Assembly: GCA_028245195.1 (NCBI GenBank)
Contig: JAOKCF010000010.1
Coordinates: 1 to 64,000 of the forward strand
Length of the DNA: 64,000 nt
DNA from: Vicingaceae bacterium
Lineage (GTDB): Bacteria; Bacteroidota; Bacteroidia; Flavobacteriales_E; Vicingaceae
Direction: 5' to 3'
The position numbers and the translations under genes were made by a program. The notes under the pieces were generated by a model that was not told the DNA's origin, made no database searches, and worked only from the letters and a program-made list of their open reading frames with translations. This document shows positions 44,538-53,291 of this stretch, piece after piece (position 1 is the stretch's first letter; each line of letters starts with the position of its first letter).

Positions 44538-45266
44538 TCATTTAATACTCAACTGCCCTGTTTTTAGCATTATTTGATAGATTGCATATTTAAAAGCTCC
44601 TTTTTTATAAGATATTCCTGTTGAACCAGATAGGGAGTTAAATTTAGGGTAATCAGAAAAATTTCTAACACCCGATTGCCCCTTCAGCGCCTTAAAAAAT
44701 TCATGTTCCAAGTAGTTGCCCTCTAAATCTTCAACTTCTACGTATGCCTTAGTAAGATGTTCTTTATAAAAAGACACGTCACATTTAAAAAGACGGGTGT
44801 CTACAATAGGTTTGTTTCTTTGATACAAAAGGAAACAGTTTGAATGGCTACAATTTGAAACTATCGATTTAAAGTTATCTACCTGTATTCTTCCTGTCAA
44901 TTTATAAAAGTCCTTCGCTTTCGAGAGCACTTCACTCTTTTCTAACGCCGTATTAATAATCTCTCCTTCTCCAAACCCTTTCCCCTGTTTTTGAATTTTG
45001 TAATTGCTCCCTAAAAAACTAATAATTTCTAATTCTGCGCCTAAAGAAGAAGCCAATTGCTTTTCTTCTTTAAAATCGTAAGGGTATTGGGTGTTCTCGC
45101 AAAACACAATTTGCTTGAAAATTCGACTATTCAATATGCCTTTAAGGTTTTCTTGATACTCTTTGAGTCTTTGATTTGGATTGGAGATAACCGTTAGTGG
45201 AGTTTTAGAAACATTTGGGTCAATTGATGCAGTAAGTAATAAAGTTTGACTACTGTGTTTTTGCAT
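44538..45266 (-). CDS. Unassigned protein of the polysaccharide cluster
   Basis: The 242-residue soluble protein has no family I can name. It opens with a strand-rich segment (TLLLTASIDPN), then KGILNSRIFKQIVFCENTQYP, GKGFGEGEIINTALEKS and FYKLTGRIQVDNF. The last resembles a phrase found in uncharacterised capsule-locus transferases of Bacteroidota, so a glycosyltransferase-like role is possible (inference from context). It overlaps the flippase gene by 17 bases and precedes the GT2 gene by four, so it is an integral member of the operon. Confidence 0.75.
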   Translation of the reverse strand: MQKHSSQTLLLTASIDPNVSKTPLTVISNPNQRLKEYQENLKGILNSRIFKQIVFCENTQYPYDFKEEKQLASSLGAELEIISFLGSNYKIQKQGKGFGEGEIINTALEKSEVLSKAKDFYKLTGRIQVDNFKSIVSNCSHSNCFLLYQRNKPIVDTRLFKCDVSFYKEHLTKAYVEVEDLEGNYLEHEFFKALKGQSGVRNFSDYPKFNSLSGSTGISYKKGAFKYAIYQIMLKTGQLSIK

Positions 45267-46704
45267 GTTTCTTTTTTCTTAACAACAACTCATCTTTTAG
45301 TAACCACAAAGTTACGAGGTAAATTAGACTTGCCACGACTAATGCTATAATTCTACAAACAAGGTTATTGCATGGGAAAAACTGCTGCACCAAATAGAGT
45401 GAAGTCCCCATTAACAAGAGCGCTATGAAGTAATTTTTTAGCTGCAACAAAGAAGAAAGTGAAAAGTAATTTTTTGTAAAATACAACAGAACCACTGCAA
45501 TTAAAAACTCGGTTATGAGCGAGGCAACTGAAGCCCCGACTGCTTGGTAATTAGGAATTAAGATCAAATTTAAAGTAAAGTTTAACCCTGCTCCTAAGGT
45601 CACAGCAATTAAAAATTTCTTTTCCTTTTTTCCAGGAAACAAGATTTGCATTCCACACAGGTTGCTTAAACTAACCGTGAAAATTAACAATACAAGAATT
45701 TGAAGCACCGGAATCGAGCCTCTAAAGCTCTCCCCAGCGTATAACAATATTAAATCTTCAGCATAATAGTATAGCAGCAATATTGCCGGGAGAGAAACAA
45801 AAAAGATATACCGAAGGGTGATGTTTATTATTTCTTTCCATTTAACTGTTTCTCCTTTCTCAAAAAATTGAGTTGCTTTTGGAATCATAACTGTATTGAG
45901 TGCGAGAATTATTGTGATGGCTAATCTTACAATTCGCATTGGAGCCGTGTATATTCCAACCTCAGCCTTACTTGAAAAGTAGCCAATCATAACCGTATCT
46001 AAATTAAGATAGATACTTCCCATAACCGCTAGTAGCGAGGAGGTAATAACTAAAGATAAGTGCTCCTTAACTGCCAGTTGAAATGCCCTGAACGAAAAAC
46101 GTTCCAATAGTTTTTTACCAAACCTGTGCACAAAAAACCAAGCGTTAACTATTGCATTTCCTCCAAGCGCGAAAACCATGATAAGCGCATAGGCATTATA
46201 GTCTGATTTTGACTGTACAAAGATAAAAACCAACGCTAAAGCAATGATTTTCACCACCAAATTCCTTAGCGTAATAAATTTATAATCTTCAATCCCCTGG
46301 AAATACCATTCCGCCTCAAACAAGGAGAATACAATTAGTAAACTGTTGATGAGAATTAAATTGACCTCACTTTCAATAATACCAGTAAAAATGAACAACA
46401 CCAAAACGGAATACGAAAGGAGAACCAATAAGATGTTAACGGCAAATAGTTGTGAAAAAGAGGTCAATTCTTTCAAACGATTTCCTTTGGTTTTCGCCAT
46501 TTCTCGAATACCATAGATAGGAATACCCAAGGTGGAAAGAATAATAAAATAGTTAATTACCCCCATAGAATAATTTACCCTCCCAATTCCATCTGCTAAT
46601 AGAACCCTTGAAACATATGGAAAGACAATTAATGGGAAAATTATTTTGAGCAACGTATTGCTCAAATTGAAAAGAAAATTATACTGAATAGACTTGGTTT
46701 TCAT
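45250..46704 (-). CDS. wzx: Polysaccharide flippase (Wzx, MOP superfamily)
   Basis: The 484-residue protein has about 14 transmembrane helices. FPYVSRVLLADGIGRVNYS near the start, FFVHRFGKK-type loops and a C-terminal tail of Lys/His fit the PST/Wzx family. It moves lipid-linked repeat units across the inner membrane. It is the first gene of the leftward cluster, 63 bases behind a TATCTTTG promoter box. Confidence 0.92.
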   Translation of the reverse strand: MKTKSIQYNFLFNLSNTLLKIIFPLIVFPYVSRVLLADGIGRVNYSMGVINYFIILSTLGIPIYGIREMAKTKGNRLKELTSFSQLFAVNILLVLLSYSVLVLFIFTGIIESEVNLILINSLLIVFSLFEAEWYFQGIEDYKFITLRNLVVKIIALALVFIFVQSKSDYNAYALIMVFALGGNAIVNAWFFVHRFGKKLLERFSFRAFQLAVKEHLSLVITSSLLAVMGSIYLNLDTVMIGYFSSKAEVGIYTAPMRIVRLAITIILALNTVMIPKATQFFEKGETVKWKEIINITLRYIFFVSLPAILLLYYYAEDLILLYAGESFRGSIPVLQILVLLIFTVSLSNLCGMQILFPGKKEKKFLIAVTLGAGLNFTLNLILIPNYQAVGASVASLITEFLIAVVLLYFTKNYFSLSSLLQLKNYFIALLLMGTSLYLVQQFFPCNNLVCRIIALVVASLIYLVTLWLLKDELLLRKKKHAKTQ

Positions 46705-46767
46705 TTAGAATGATGATGAAGGTTCCTGGATTACATTTTAGCCTAAACACAAAACGATTTCTCTAAA

Positions 46768-46775
46768 CAAAGATA
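46768..46775 (-). promoter_or_regulatory. -7 box TATCTTTG for the wzx-led polysaccharide operon
   Basis: An exact TAnnTTTG match on the minus strand lies 63 bases upstream of the wzx ATG (46704), so the operon would carry a leader of about 55-60 bases. I see no -33 TTTG at the usual spacing. Confidence 0.5.
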
Positions 46776-46804
46776 GATTTTTTCACTTTTGCATGGTATT
46801 TGAA

Positions 46805-46812
46805 TAGATTTG
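46805..46812 (+). promoter_or_regulatory. -7 box TAGATTTG for the vWA gene
   Basis: An exact TAnnTTTG match lies six bases before ATG 46819. It implies that translation starts at 46819, not at the TTG 46810 inside the box. Confidence 0.5.
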
Positions 46813-46818
46813 TCATCT

Positions 46819-48225
46819 ATGAGATTTATTGTATCGTTTTTATTCTGTTCACTGCCCTTATGGGGAATTTCCCAAATTCAACTTAGTCAAACTAATTTCG
46901 ACCTAGGCGAAATTTCCTTGTTGAATTCTGACATTGTTGATTTTGACGTGAAAAACATCTCTTTAAAAAATATTTTCTTGCTGAGAATTGAAGGGGAACA
47001 AACTGTTCGCTCGCAATACACCTCTAAAAGCTTTAACGCCGGAGCAACAGAAGGAATTCAAATTAAACTAAACCCTGACAAAAAAGGTAAAATTGAGCGA
47101 AAAGTAAAACTGTATTTCAGCAACAACTCCTCGCCAATTGAAATTACAGTTAAAGCGATAGTAAAGGACTTACCAAAGAATAATAGAACTGCTTGCCCTA
47201 AATTTGGAAGCGCCCTAAAACCCCCTACCGGGAAAACTCAACCAGTTACTAAAATTCAGAAGTTTGAACTGTTTCTTTACGACAGTGAAAGCAAGGATAA
47301 GCTCGCTCTCGCAGCTGAAACTGCGGAAGCACAGGAAGTAAAAGCTACTTCAACTGTTGTTGAAACACCAACAAATACAGACAAGCAATCTAATTCGAAA
47401 ATTGAAAAACAACCTCGACCGACAAGAAATACAACGAGAAAAAATCCGGATGATCGGAGAAATTCCCCTTCCTTGGGACAAATTCTATTTGGCAGTGCGG
47501 ATAACAAAGAAAATGCTGAAGTTGATGTTAAAGTAGAAGAAGTTAAAGAGGCTATTGAAGCAGAAGAACAAGTTACTCAGGAAACTTCTGTTATTATAAA
47601 AGAACAGGAGTCCGAGAAGAAAGCTAAAGTAGAGCAACAAACAGCTGCTGAAAGTAATTTGCTAGATCAATCATACAAACCAAACAATGTGGTTTTTTTA
47701 ATTGATGCCTCTACCTCCATGCGAGAAGAGCAAAAAATGGATATTTTGAAAAAAGCCATGATTGAGCTTCTAGAACCTCTTAGAGAAATTGACTACATCA
47801 CAATTGTAACGTATTCCGGCGAAGCAAATGTTGTCCTTCCCACCTCCAAAGGGAATTTAAAGGCAGAAATAGCGCTGCAAATAGAAAATTTAAAAGCGGA
47901 TGGAAGTACGAATGCAGTAAAAGGAATAAAAAAGGCAATTCAAGTGGGTAAGAATAACTTTTTACAAGATGGGAATAATCAAATATTTTTAGCCTCAGAC
48001 GGAGCGTTTAACATTGGTGAAAACAACATGAGTTTGCGGAAAAAAATTAAGAAAACAGCAAACGAAGGTCTGACCATAACGGTTTTGGGAATTAAGAACG
48101 ACAATTGGACCAACAAGTCGTTAAAAGAATTAGCCGAATTGGGCGATGGAGATCTGATAAAAATTAAGTCTATGCGTGACGCCAATAAGGTAGTGCAGAG
48201 TATGAAGAAGAAAGCCTTGCGTTAA
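46819..48225 (+). CDS. Secreted vWA-domain protein with DUF1573-like N-terminus
   Basis: From ATG 46819 the protein has 468 residues: a signal peptide (MRFIVSFLFCSLPLWGISQ), a beta-sandwich of about 100 residues (LSQTNFDLGEISLLNSDIVDFDVKN, in pieces) resembling DUF1573/ASPM-SPD2 domains, and a disordered basic/acidic linker (about 120-285). A C-terminal von Willebrand A domain carries an intact MIDAS: DASTS near residue 293, Thr in DGSTNAVKG and Asp in ASDGAFN. vWA domains bind ligands through the metal. The location is periplasmic or at the surface; no T9SS tail is seen. Partner unknown. Confidence 0.85.
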   Translation: MRFIVSFLFCSLPLWGISQIQLSQTNFDLGEISLLNSDIVDFDVKNISLKNIFLLRIEGEQTVRSQYTSKSFNAGATEGIQIKLNPDKKGKIERKVKLYFSNNSSPIEITVKAIVKDLPKNNRTACPKFGSALKPPTGKTQPVTKIQKFELFLYDSESKDKLALAAETAEAQEVKATSTVVETPTNTDKQSNSKIEKQPRPTRNTTRKNPDDRRNSPSLGQILFGSADNKENAEVDVKVEEVKEAIEAEEQVTQETSVIIKEQESEKKAKVEQQTAAESNLLDQSYKPNNVVFLIDASTSMREEQKMDILKKAMIELLEPLREIDYITIVTYSGEANVVLPTSKGNLKAEIALQIENLKADGSTNAVKGIKKAIQVGKNNFLQDGNNQIFLASDGAFNIGENNMSLRKKIKKTANEGLTITVLGIKNDNWTNKSLKELAELGDGDLIKIKSMRDANKVVQSMKKKALR

Positions 48226-48410
48226 TGAAGCGATTCCAGTGATGTGGGACTTTCAATAGGGCTAACCTTTACTTCTAAATTTTTATAATCAATCGCTTTA
48301 GTTTCAGAATAGTGTTGAATATAAATACTCAATAATGATATTGCCAATGCTATACTAAAAGAAATAATCGTGCGTTTTGTTGAGTGTTTCTGATTCATCG
48401 TAGGTTTCAT
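48222..48410 (-). CDS. Small single-helix membrane protein
   Basis: The 62-residue frame has a basic start, one transmembrane helix (about 14-33) and a polar tail (KVSPIESPTSLESLH). It converges on the vWA gene with a four-base overlap and diverges from dxr. Composition looks genuine, but no family is recognised. A second ATG at codon 5 is possible. Confidence 0.5.
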   Translation of the reverse strand: MKPTMNQKHSTKRTIISFSIALAISLLSIYIQHYSETKAIDYKNLEVKVSPIESPTSLESLH

Positions 48411-48493
48411 TCACTTTTAAAAAGACAAATATCTGCTTTTGTCATCCTGTTAGAATTAAATGTACGTTACTTTTACACAAAAGTTTCTTGAAA

Positions 48494-49657
48494 ATGAATA
48501 CGACCTCAATAGAAAAGAAAATAGCACTACTCGGCTCGACTGGTTCTATTGGCACACAAACTCTTGATGTAATCAGACAAAATCCCGACAAATTTAAAGT
48601 TGAAGTACTCACTGCTTACTCTAACGATGAATTGCTGCTTAAACAGGCGCTCGAATTTAAGCCAAATGTGGTTGTCATCGTAGATGAATCTAAGTATGAA
48701 GCACTTTCTGAGCGGTTGTGGAAAGAAGGTATAAAAACCTATTGCGGAGAAAAATCATTGGAAGATGTAGTACAAATGGACGAAGTTGATCTAGTATTAA
48801 CTGCTTTAGTAGGTTACTCAGGATTAAACCCAACCATTGCTGCCATAAAAGCAAAAAAGGCAATAGCATTGGCCAATAAAGAAACATTAGTAGTGGCGGG
48901 GGACCTAATAACCAATTTAGCGAATCAATACCAGGTTCCGTTGCTGCCTGTTGATTCTGAACATTCAGCAATTTTTCAATGCCTCGCAGGAGAGTTCCAT
49001 AACAAAATCGAGAAAATATATTTAACCGCATCTGGAGGTCCTTTTAGAGGTTGGTCTGCAGAGAGGTTGGCTAGTGTTACAAAAGCTCAAGCTTTAAAAC
49101 ACCCTAATTGGGAAATGGGTGCAAAAATTACCATTGACTCGGCAACGTTGATGAACAAAGGATTGGAGGTAATTGAAGCGAAATGGTTGTTTCAATTGGA
49201 AAGTAGCCAAATTGATACGGTTGTTCATCCGCAGTCCATTATTCACTCTGTTGTCCAATTTGAAGATGGTAGTATGAAAGCGCAAATGGGTTTGCCAGAT
49301 ATGAAGCTACCCATTCAATATGCATTAGCATACCCGAGAAGGATTAGTTCAGATTTTCCTCGTTTTAATTTTATGGATTACCCAGAGCTTACTTTTGAAA
49401 AAGCAGACCAAAAAACATTTAAAAATTTAGCACTAGCTTATCAAGCATTGGAACTAGGCGGCACAGCTGCTTGCGCATTAAACGCTGCGAATGAAATAAC
49501 AAACGCGGCATTTTTGCAAGATAAGATTGGCTTCCTAGAAATCGCAAACATTAACGAACAGGTGATGCAGAAGTCCTCTTTTGTCAAAACCCCGAGCATT
49601 GATGATTATGTAAATTGCAATTCTGAAGCTCGTAGCTTGGCAACTGAATTACTGTAA
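48494..49657 (+). CDS. dxr: 1-deoxy-D-xylulose 5-phosphate reductoisomerase
   Basis: The enzyme converts DXP to MEP in isoprenoid synthesis. From ATG 48494 it has 387 residues; an in-frame TTG two codons earlier is less likely. It contains the NADPH loop ALLGSTGSIGTQTLDV (about 11-26), ALANKETLVVAGD, the metal block PVDSEHSAIFQCL, LTASGGPFRGW and HPNWEMGAKITIDSATLMNKGLE (in pieces). All metal ligands (Asp/Glu pair, Glu of GLEVIEA) are present. It is followed after 113 bases by rseP, which has its own promoter. Confidence 0.96.
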   Translation: MNTTSIEKKIALLGSTGSIGTQTLDVIRQNPDKFKVEVLTAYSNDELLLKQALEFKPNVVVIVDESKYEALSERLWKEGIKTYCGEKSLEDVVQMDEVDLVLTALVGYSGLNPTIAAIKAKKAIALANKETLVVAGDLITNLANQYQVPLLPVDSEHSAIFQCLAGEFHNKIEKIYLTASGGPFRGWSAERLASVTKAQALKHPNWEMGAKITIDSATLMNKGLEVIEAKWLFQLESSQIDTVVHPQSIIHSVVQFEDGSMKAQMGLPDMKLPIQYALAYPRRISSDFPRFNFMDYPELTFEKADQKTFKNLALAYQALELGGTAACALNAANEITNAAFLQDKIGFLEIANINEQVMQKSSFVKTPSIDDYVNCNSEARSLATELL

Positions 49658-49724
49658 GTTCAAATCTCCAGCTTCATTTGTTGTTAATTATTCCAAACGA
49701 TGAGTTTTAGCAACTGGCTATGGG

Positions 49725-49753
49725 TTTGGTGCCTTTTATATTAACTATCTTTG
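49725..49753 (+). promoter_or_regulatory. Promoter of rseP (TTTG, 17 bases, TATCTTTG)
   Basis: The -33 TTTG at 49725-49728 and the exact -7 box TATCTTTG at 49746-49753 are 17 bases apart. This is the clearest Bacteroidota promoter in the window, 17 bases before ATG 49771. Confidence 0.75.
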
Positions 49754-49770
49754 CCGCTTAATTTTTTTGA

Positions 49771-51090
49771 ATGGAAATTTTAATTCAAGCAAGTCAATTG
49801 CTCCTAAGTTTATCAATTCTAGTTGTTTTACATGAACTAGGACATTTTATCCCTGCCAAGCTTTTTAAAACTAGGGTTGAAAAATTCTATTTGTTTTTTG
49901 ATCCTTGGTTTTCACTTTTTAAATTCAAAAAAGGTGAAACAGAATATGGAATTGGTTGGTTGCCATTGGGCGGTTATGTTAAAATTTCCGGAATGATTGA
50001 TGAATCCATGGACAAAGAGCAAATGAAGAAACCTGCTGAACCTTGGGAGTTTCGCTCAAAACCGGCTTGGCAACGTTTAATTATTATGCTTGGTGGAGTC
50101 ACCGTCAATGTTATTCTTGGAATTCTGATTTACATTATGGTGATGTTTACTTGGGGTAGAGAGTATATGGCTCCCGAAAACATGAGGTATGGTGTTTATG
50201 CCGATTCAACTGCTCAAAGTTTTGGGTTTCAAAGTGGCGACAAGATATTAGGTACAGGCGGAAAAGAAGTAAAAAAATTCAGTGATGTCCAAATCAACAT
50301 TTTGCTAGATGATGATAAAACCGTTACCATTGACCGGAAGGGAGAACCCTTAGACATAGAAATGTCAATAGAAACTGTTGAAGCTATGCTTGAGAATCAA
50401 AAACCGTTTTTACAGATTGCTTTGCAGCCAAAAGTTGGCTCCGTAGGGAAAGGATCAAATGCAGAAAAGGGTGGATTGATGGAAGGAGATTTAATTATTG
50501 ATGTTCAAGGCGTTCGTGTTGAATATTGGAGGGATTTAATAGCTCAAATACAAAAAAATAAAAATAAAGAGGTTAAGCTAATTGTAGAAAGAGGTGGGGA
50601 AAACGTAGGATTAATAGTTGATGTTTCAGATGAAGGAATAATTGGAATCGGAGTTGAGGCAATAGATAAACAACTTGATTTCAGTATTGAAACCTATACT
50701 TTTGCACAATCTGTTCCTGAGGGGTTTAGAGAAGCATATAACAAGTTTGACTCATATTTGAAACAAATGAAATTAATGTTTACTCCAGAGACAGGAGCTT
50801 ATAAGTCAATGGGTGGGTTTATTACTATTGGCAAGGCCTTCTCAACGACTTGGGATTGGGAGCGATTTTGGAATTTCACCGCTTTTCTATCTATCATTTT
50901 GGCTATTATGAACATCTTACCTATTCCAGCTTTAGATGGCGGTCACGTAATGTTTTTGCTTTACGAAATAATTGTAGGAAAATCGGCTCCAGAGAAGTTT
51001 ATGGAATATGCTCAGATTGCAGGTATCGTTATTCTGTTGTCATTAATGCTTTTTGCTAACGGAAATGACATTTTGAAGTTATTCAATTAA
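49771..51090 (+). CDS. rseP: Site-2 intramembrane zinc metalloprotease (RseP)
   Basis: The 439-residue protein has the zinc motif HELGH at 21-25 in the first transmembrane helix, one or two PDZ-like regions (about 120-290; GSNAEKGGLMEGDLIIDVQGVRV, in pieces) and the second motif NILPIPALDGGH near residue 380. It cleaves membrane-bound regulators such as anti-sigma factors. The family opens with the same segment VVLHELGHFIPAKLF. Transcription is from a good promoter at 49725-49753. Confidence 0.94.
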   Translation: MEILIQASQLLLSLSILVVLHELGHFIPAKLFKTRVEKFYLFFDPWFSLFKFKKGETEYGIGWLPLGGYVKISGMIDESMDKEQMKKPAEPWEFRSKPAWQRLIIMLGGVTVNVILGILIYIMVMFTWGREYMAPENMRYGVYADSTAQSFGFQSGDKILGTGGKEVKKFSDVQINILLDDDKTVTIDRKGEPLDIEMSIETVEAMLENQKPFLQIALQPKVGSVGKGSNAEKGGLMEGDLIIDVQGVRVEYWRDLIAQIQKNKNKEVKLIVERGGENVGLIVDVSDEGIIGIGVEAIDKQLDFSIETYTFAQSVPEGFREAYNKFDSYLKQMKLMFTPETGAYKSMGGFITIGKAFSTTWDWERFWNFTAFLSIILAIMNILPIPALDGGHVMFLLYEIIVGKSAPEKFMEYAQIAGIVILLSLMLFANGNDILKLFN

Positions 51091-51153
51091 TTGTTAACAC
51101 CAACCTGTTTTAAAACTGAGTTGTAATAGCCACAACAAGCAACTTCTCAAGGT

Positions 51154-51161
51154 TATTTTTG
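51154..51161 (+). promoter_or_regulatory. -7 box TATTTTTG for the 51.2-kb gene
   Basis: An exact TAnnTTTG match lies 13 bases upstream of ATG 51175. No convincing -33 element is visible. Confidence 0.5.
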
Positions 51162-51174
51162 AAGAAAAGAAAAT

Positions 51175-52014
51175 ATGAGAAGTACACTTCTTTTCGTTGC
51201 GTTATTCATCTGTGGAATTATTCAAGCCCAGCATTCTACTTTAAGGTTTACTGACCAAGCTATCAACTTGAATCAAAAATCTGTTCTAATTGTACCTTTT
51301 GAGAGTAAAATGTACCTCAGCGACATTAATAAGACATTAGCAGAAAACAATACCCTTACTTCAAGTCAAATCATAAATAGGTTTACAACAGCAATAGACC
51401 AAAGTATTTATTACGCTTTTGAAGAAAAATGTAAAGTAAATTCCTTTTACGGTATCGAAGATACTGCCGTAACACAAGATTTAAATTACGTCTACGATAA
51501 TTTGCGGTTGGAATATGAACTGGTATCCGTAACCGAGGATAAAACAAAAACTGAAAAACTTAGAGCTAAACTTAAAAAGAAAGAGGATAACAGTTATAAA
51601 AGAGGTCAAATTAATAACGGCGAGATTATATCTACAAGAGATGTTCGAGAAAGGTATATGAAGGCAGTTATAACTGATCAACAAATGCTGGACAGCATGC
51701 ATTTTAAATTTGACAATGATTATTTCCTTTTTGTCAACCAACTGGATATAAAAAACGATTATTCGGACATGACTGCTGCTCAGCAAGGGAGTTATAACCG
51801 CATTGTGCAATTGCATTATACCCTTTATGCTAAAGACGGAGTGATTTTAACAACCGGTATCTCCAAAACAACTTTCTCAAATCATCAAAACGATATTAAT
51901 AAGATTATCAGCGAGAATTTTCCGATTTTAGCTTATCAAATTTTTGAAGATTTATTCCCATCTGAGGAGGAAAACACAGGCCCTAAAGTAAACTTGAAAA
52001 ACCCATGGAAGTAA
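51175..52014 (+). CDS. Secreted protein of unknown function
   Basis: The 279-residue protein has a signal peptide (MRSTLLFVALFICGIIQAQ) and no named domain. The start SVLIVPFESKMYLSDINKTLA resembles the opening of lipoprotein/stress-type proteins with a VxPF strand. The middle (LRAKLKKKEDNSYKRG) is strongly basic. It overlaps the antiporter gene start by ten bases, which suggests translational coupling and a shared envelope or ion-stress role (inference). Confidence 0.8.
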   Translation: MRSTLLFVALFICGIIQAQHSTLRFTDQAINLNQKSVLIVPFESKMYLSDINKTLAENNTLTSSQIINRFTTAIDQSIYYAFEEKCKVNSFYGIEDTAVTQDLNYVYDNLRLEYELVSVTEDKTKTEKLRAKLKKKEDNSYKRGQINNGEIISTRDVRERYMKAVITDQQMLDSMHFKFDNDYFLFVNQLDIKNDYSDMTAAQQGSYNRIVQLHYTLYAKDGVILTTGISKTTFSNHQNDINKIISENFPILAYQIFEDLFPSEEENTGPKVNLKNPWK

Positions 52015-53291
52015 TAAACCCTTACATCGCTATAATTGGGATAAGTCTCATTATAATTCTCTCCTACTTTTTCAATATTATCTCACAGAAAACAAATATC
52101 CCTTCTGTTTTAATGTTAATTGTCTTGGGAATTCTAATGAAACAAGGCATGAACTTTATAGGGATTTCCGCAGGAAAACAACTTTTTAGTTTACTTGAGT
52201 TATTAGGAATTGTAGGGCTAATAATGATTGTGCTAGAAGCCGCCTTAGATCTTCAATTGACCAAAGAAAAATGGCCAATCATTTGGAAATCATTTAGTGT
52301 AGCCTTAATTTCTTTGATACTTTCAACAGCTGCCATTGCCTATATTATAAACTATTTTTTAATAGAAGACTTCTTCACTTGTATTATTTATGCCGTTCCA
52401 CTCTCGATCATGAGCAGTGCTATTATTATACCATCTGTTGGTGGCTTGGGAGAAGAAAAAAAAGAATTTATGGTATATGAAGGTACCTTCTCCGACATAT
52501 TAGGTATCATGGTTTTTTACTTCCTTATAGGCAATGCAGGAGCGGACAATGCCAAAGTTGTTATTTGGGATGTTGTAAGTAACATTTCAATAACCATAAT
52601 TCTGAGTACTTTAATTAGTTACGGATTAGTTCTTATTTTTCAAAAGATGAACTCTCAAGTAAAGTTGTTCCTGCTTATTGCTGTGCTGCTTATCCTATAT
52701 TCAGTTGGCAAATTATTCCACCTTTCTTCGTTACTTATAATTTTAATTTTTGGCTTAGTTCTAAATAATAACCAGTTGTTTTTCAAAGGATTTCTTCGAA
52801 AGTGGTTGCAACCTAAAAAAGTAAAAAATATTCTTCACGATTTCCATTTAGTTACTATGGAAACCGCCTTTGTTGTTAGAACATTTTTCTTTGTGCTTTT
52901 TGGTATTACAATTACGCTTGCCTCTTTGCTCAACTTAAAAGTTGCTTTAATTAGCCTTGCCATTTTAACCTCCTTGTATGTCGTTAGAATCCTTGTTATT
53001 AAATTATTTGTCCAGAAAGACATTAACCCTCAAATTTGGCTTGCCCCTAGAGGGTTAATTACCATTTTATTATTCTTTGCGATTCCTGCAGAATACCAAA
53101 CTGAGGCTTTTGATTCAGGAATACTACTTTATACTATAATTATTTCCTGTGTGATCATGGCTGCTTCTTTAGTAGCAAATGGTAAAAAGGTCATTCCTGT
53201 TGAGGACATGACCTTTATTTATGGCCCAGCTCCCGAAAATACGGACAGTGAAGAAGCGCTTGAGGTTGATATTCCTAAACTACAAGATTAA
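52005..53291 (+). CDS. Monovalent cation:proton antiporter (CPA1/NhaP-like)
   Basis: The 428-residue protein has about 12-13 transmembrane helices and the CPA fold: PSVLMLIVLGILMKQGMNFIG at the start, VLEAALDLQ, SSAIIIPSVGGLG with the usual core Pro/Ser region, GTFSDILGIMVFYF with the Asp-Ile motif of the ion-binding helix, and LAPRGLITILLFFAIP near the end. It exchanges Na+ or K+ for protons. The C-terminus is short, with no TrkA domain. It converges with the S41 protease gene with a four-base overlap. Confidence 0.9.
   Translation: MEVINPYIAIIGISLIIILSYFFNIISQKTNIPSVLMLIVLGILMKQGMNFIGISAGKQLFSLLELLGIVGLIMIVLEAALDLQLTKEKWPIIWKSFSVALISLILSTAAIAYIINYFLIEDFFTCIIYAVPLSIMSSAIIIPSVGGLGEEKKEFMVYEGTFSDILGIMVFYFLIGNAGADNAKVVIWDVVSNISITIILSTLISYGLVLIFQKMNSQVKLFLLIAVLLILYSVGKLFHLSSLLIILIFGLVLNNNQLFFKGFLRKWLQPKKVKNILHDFHLVTMETAFVVRTFFFVLFGITITLASLLNLKVALISLAILTSLYVVRILVIKLFVQKDINPQIWLAPRGLITILLFFAIPAEYQTEAFDSGILLYTIIISCVIMAASLVANGKKVIPVEDMTFIYGPAPENTDSEEALEVDIPKLQD

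Noticed and set aside
46819-48225. T9SS sorting domain at the end of the vWA protein
   Set aside because: The C-terminus ends in the vWA fold (VVQSMKKKALR) with no PNP or GLY-type motif.
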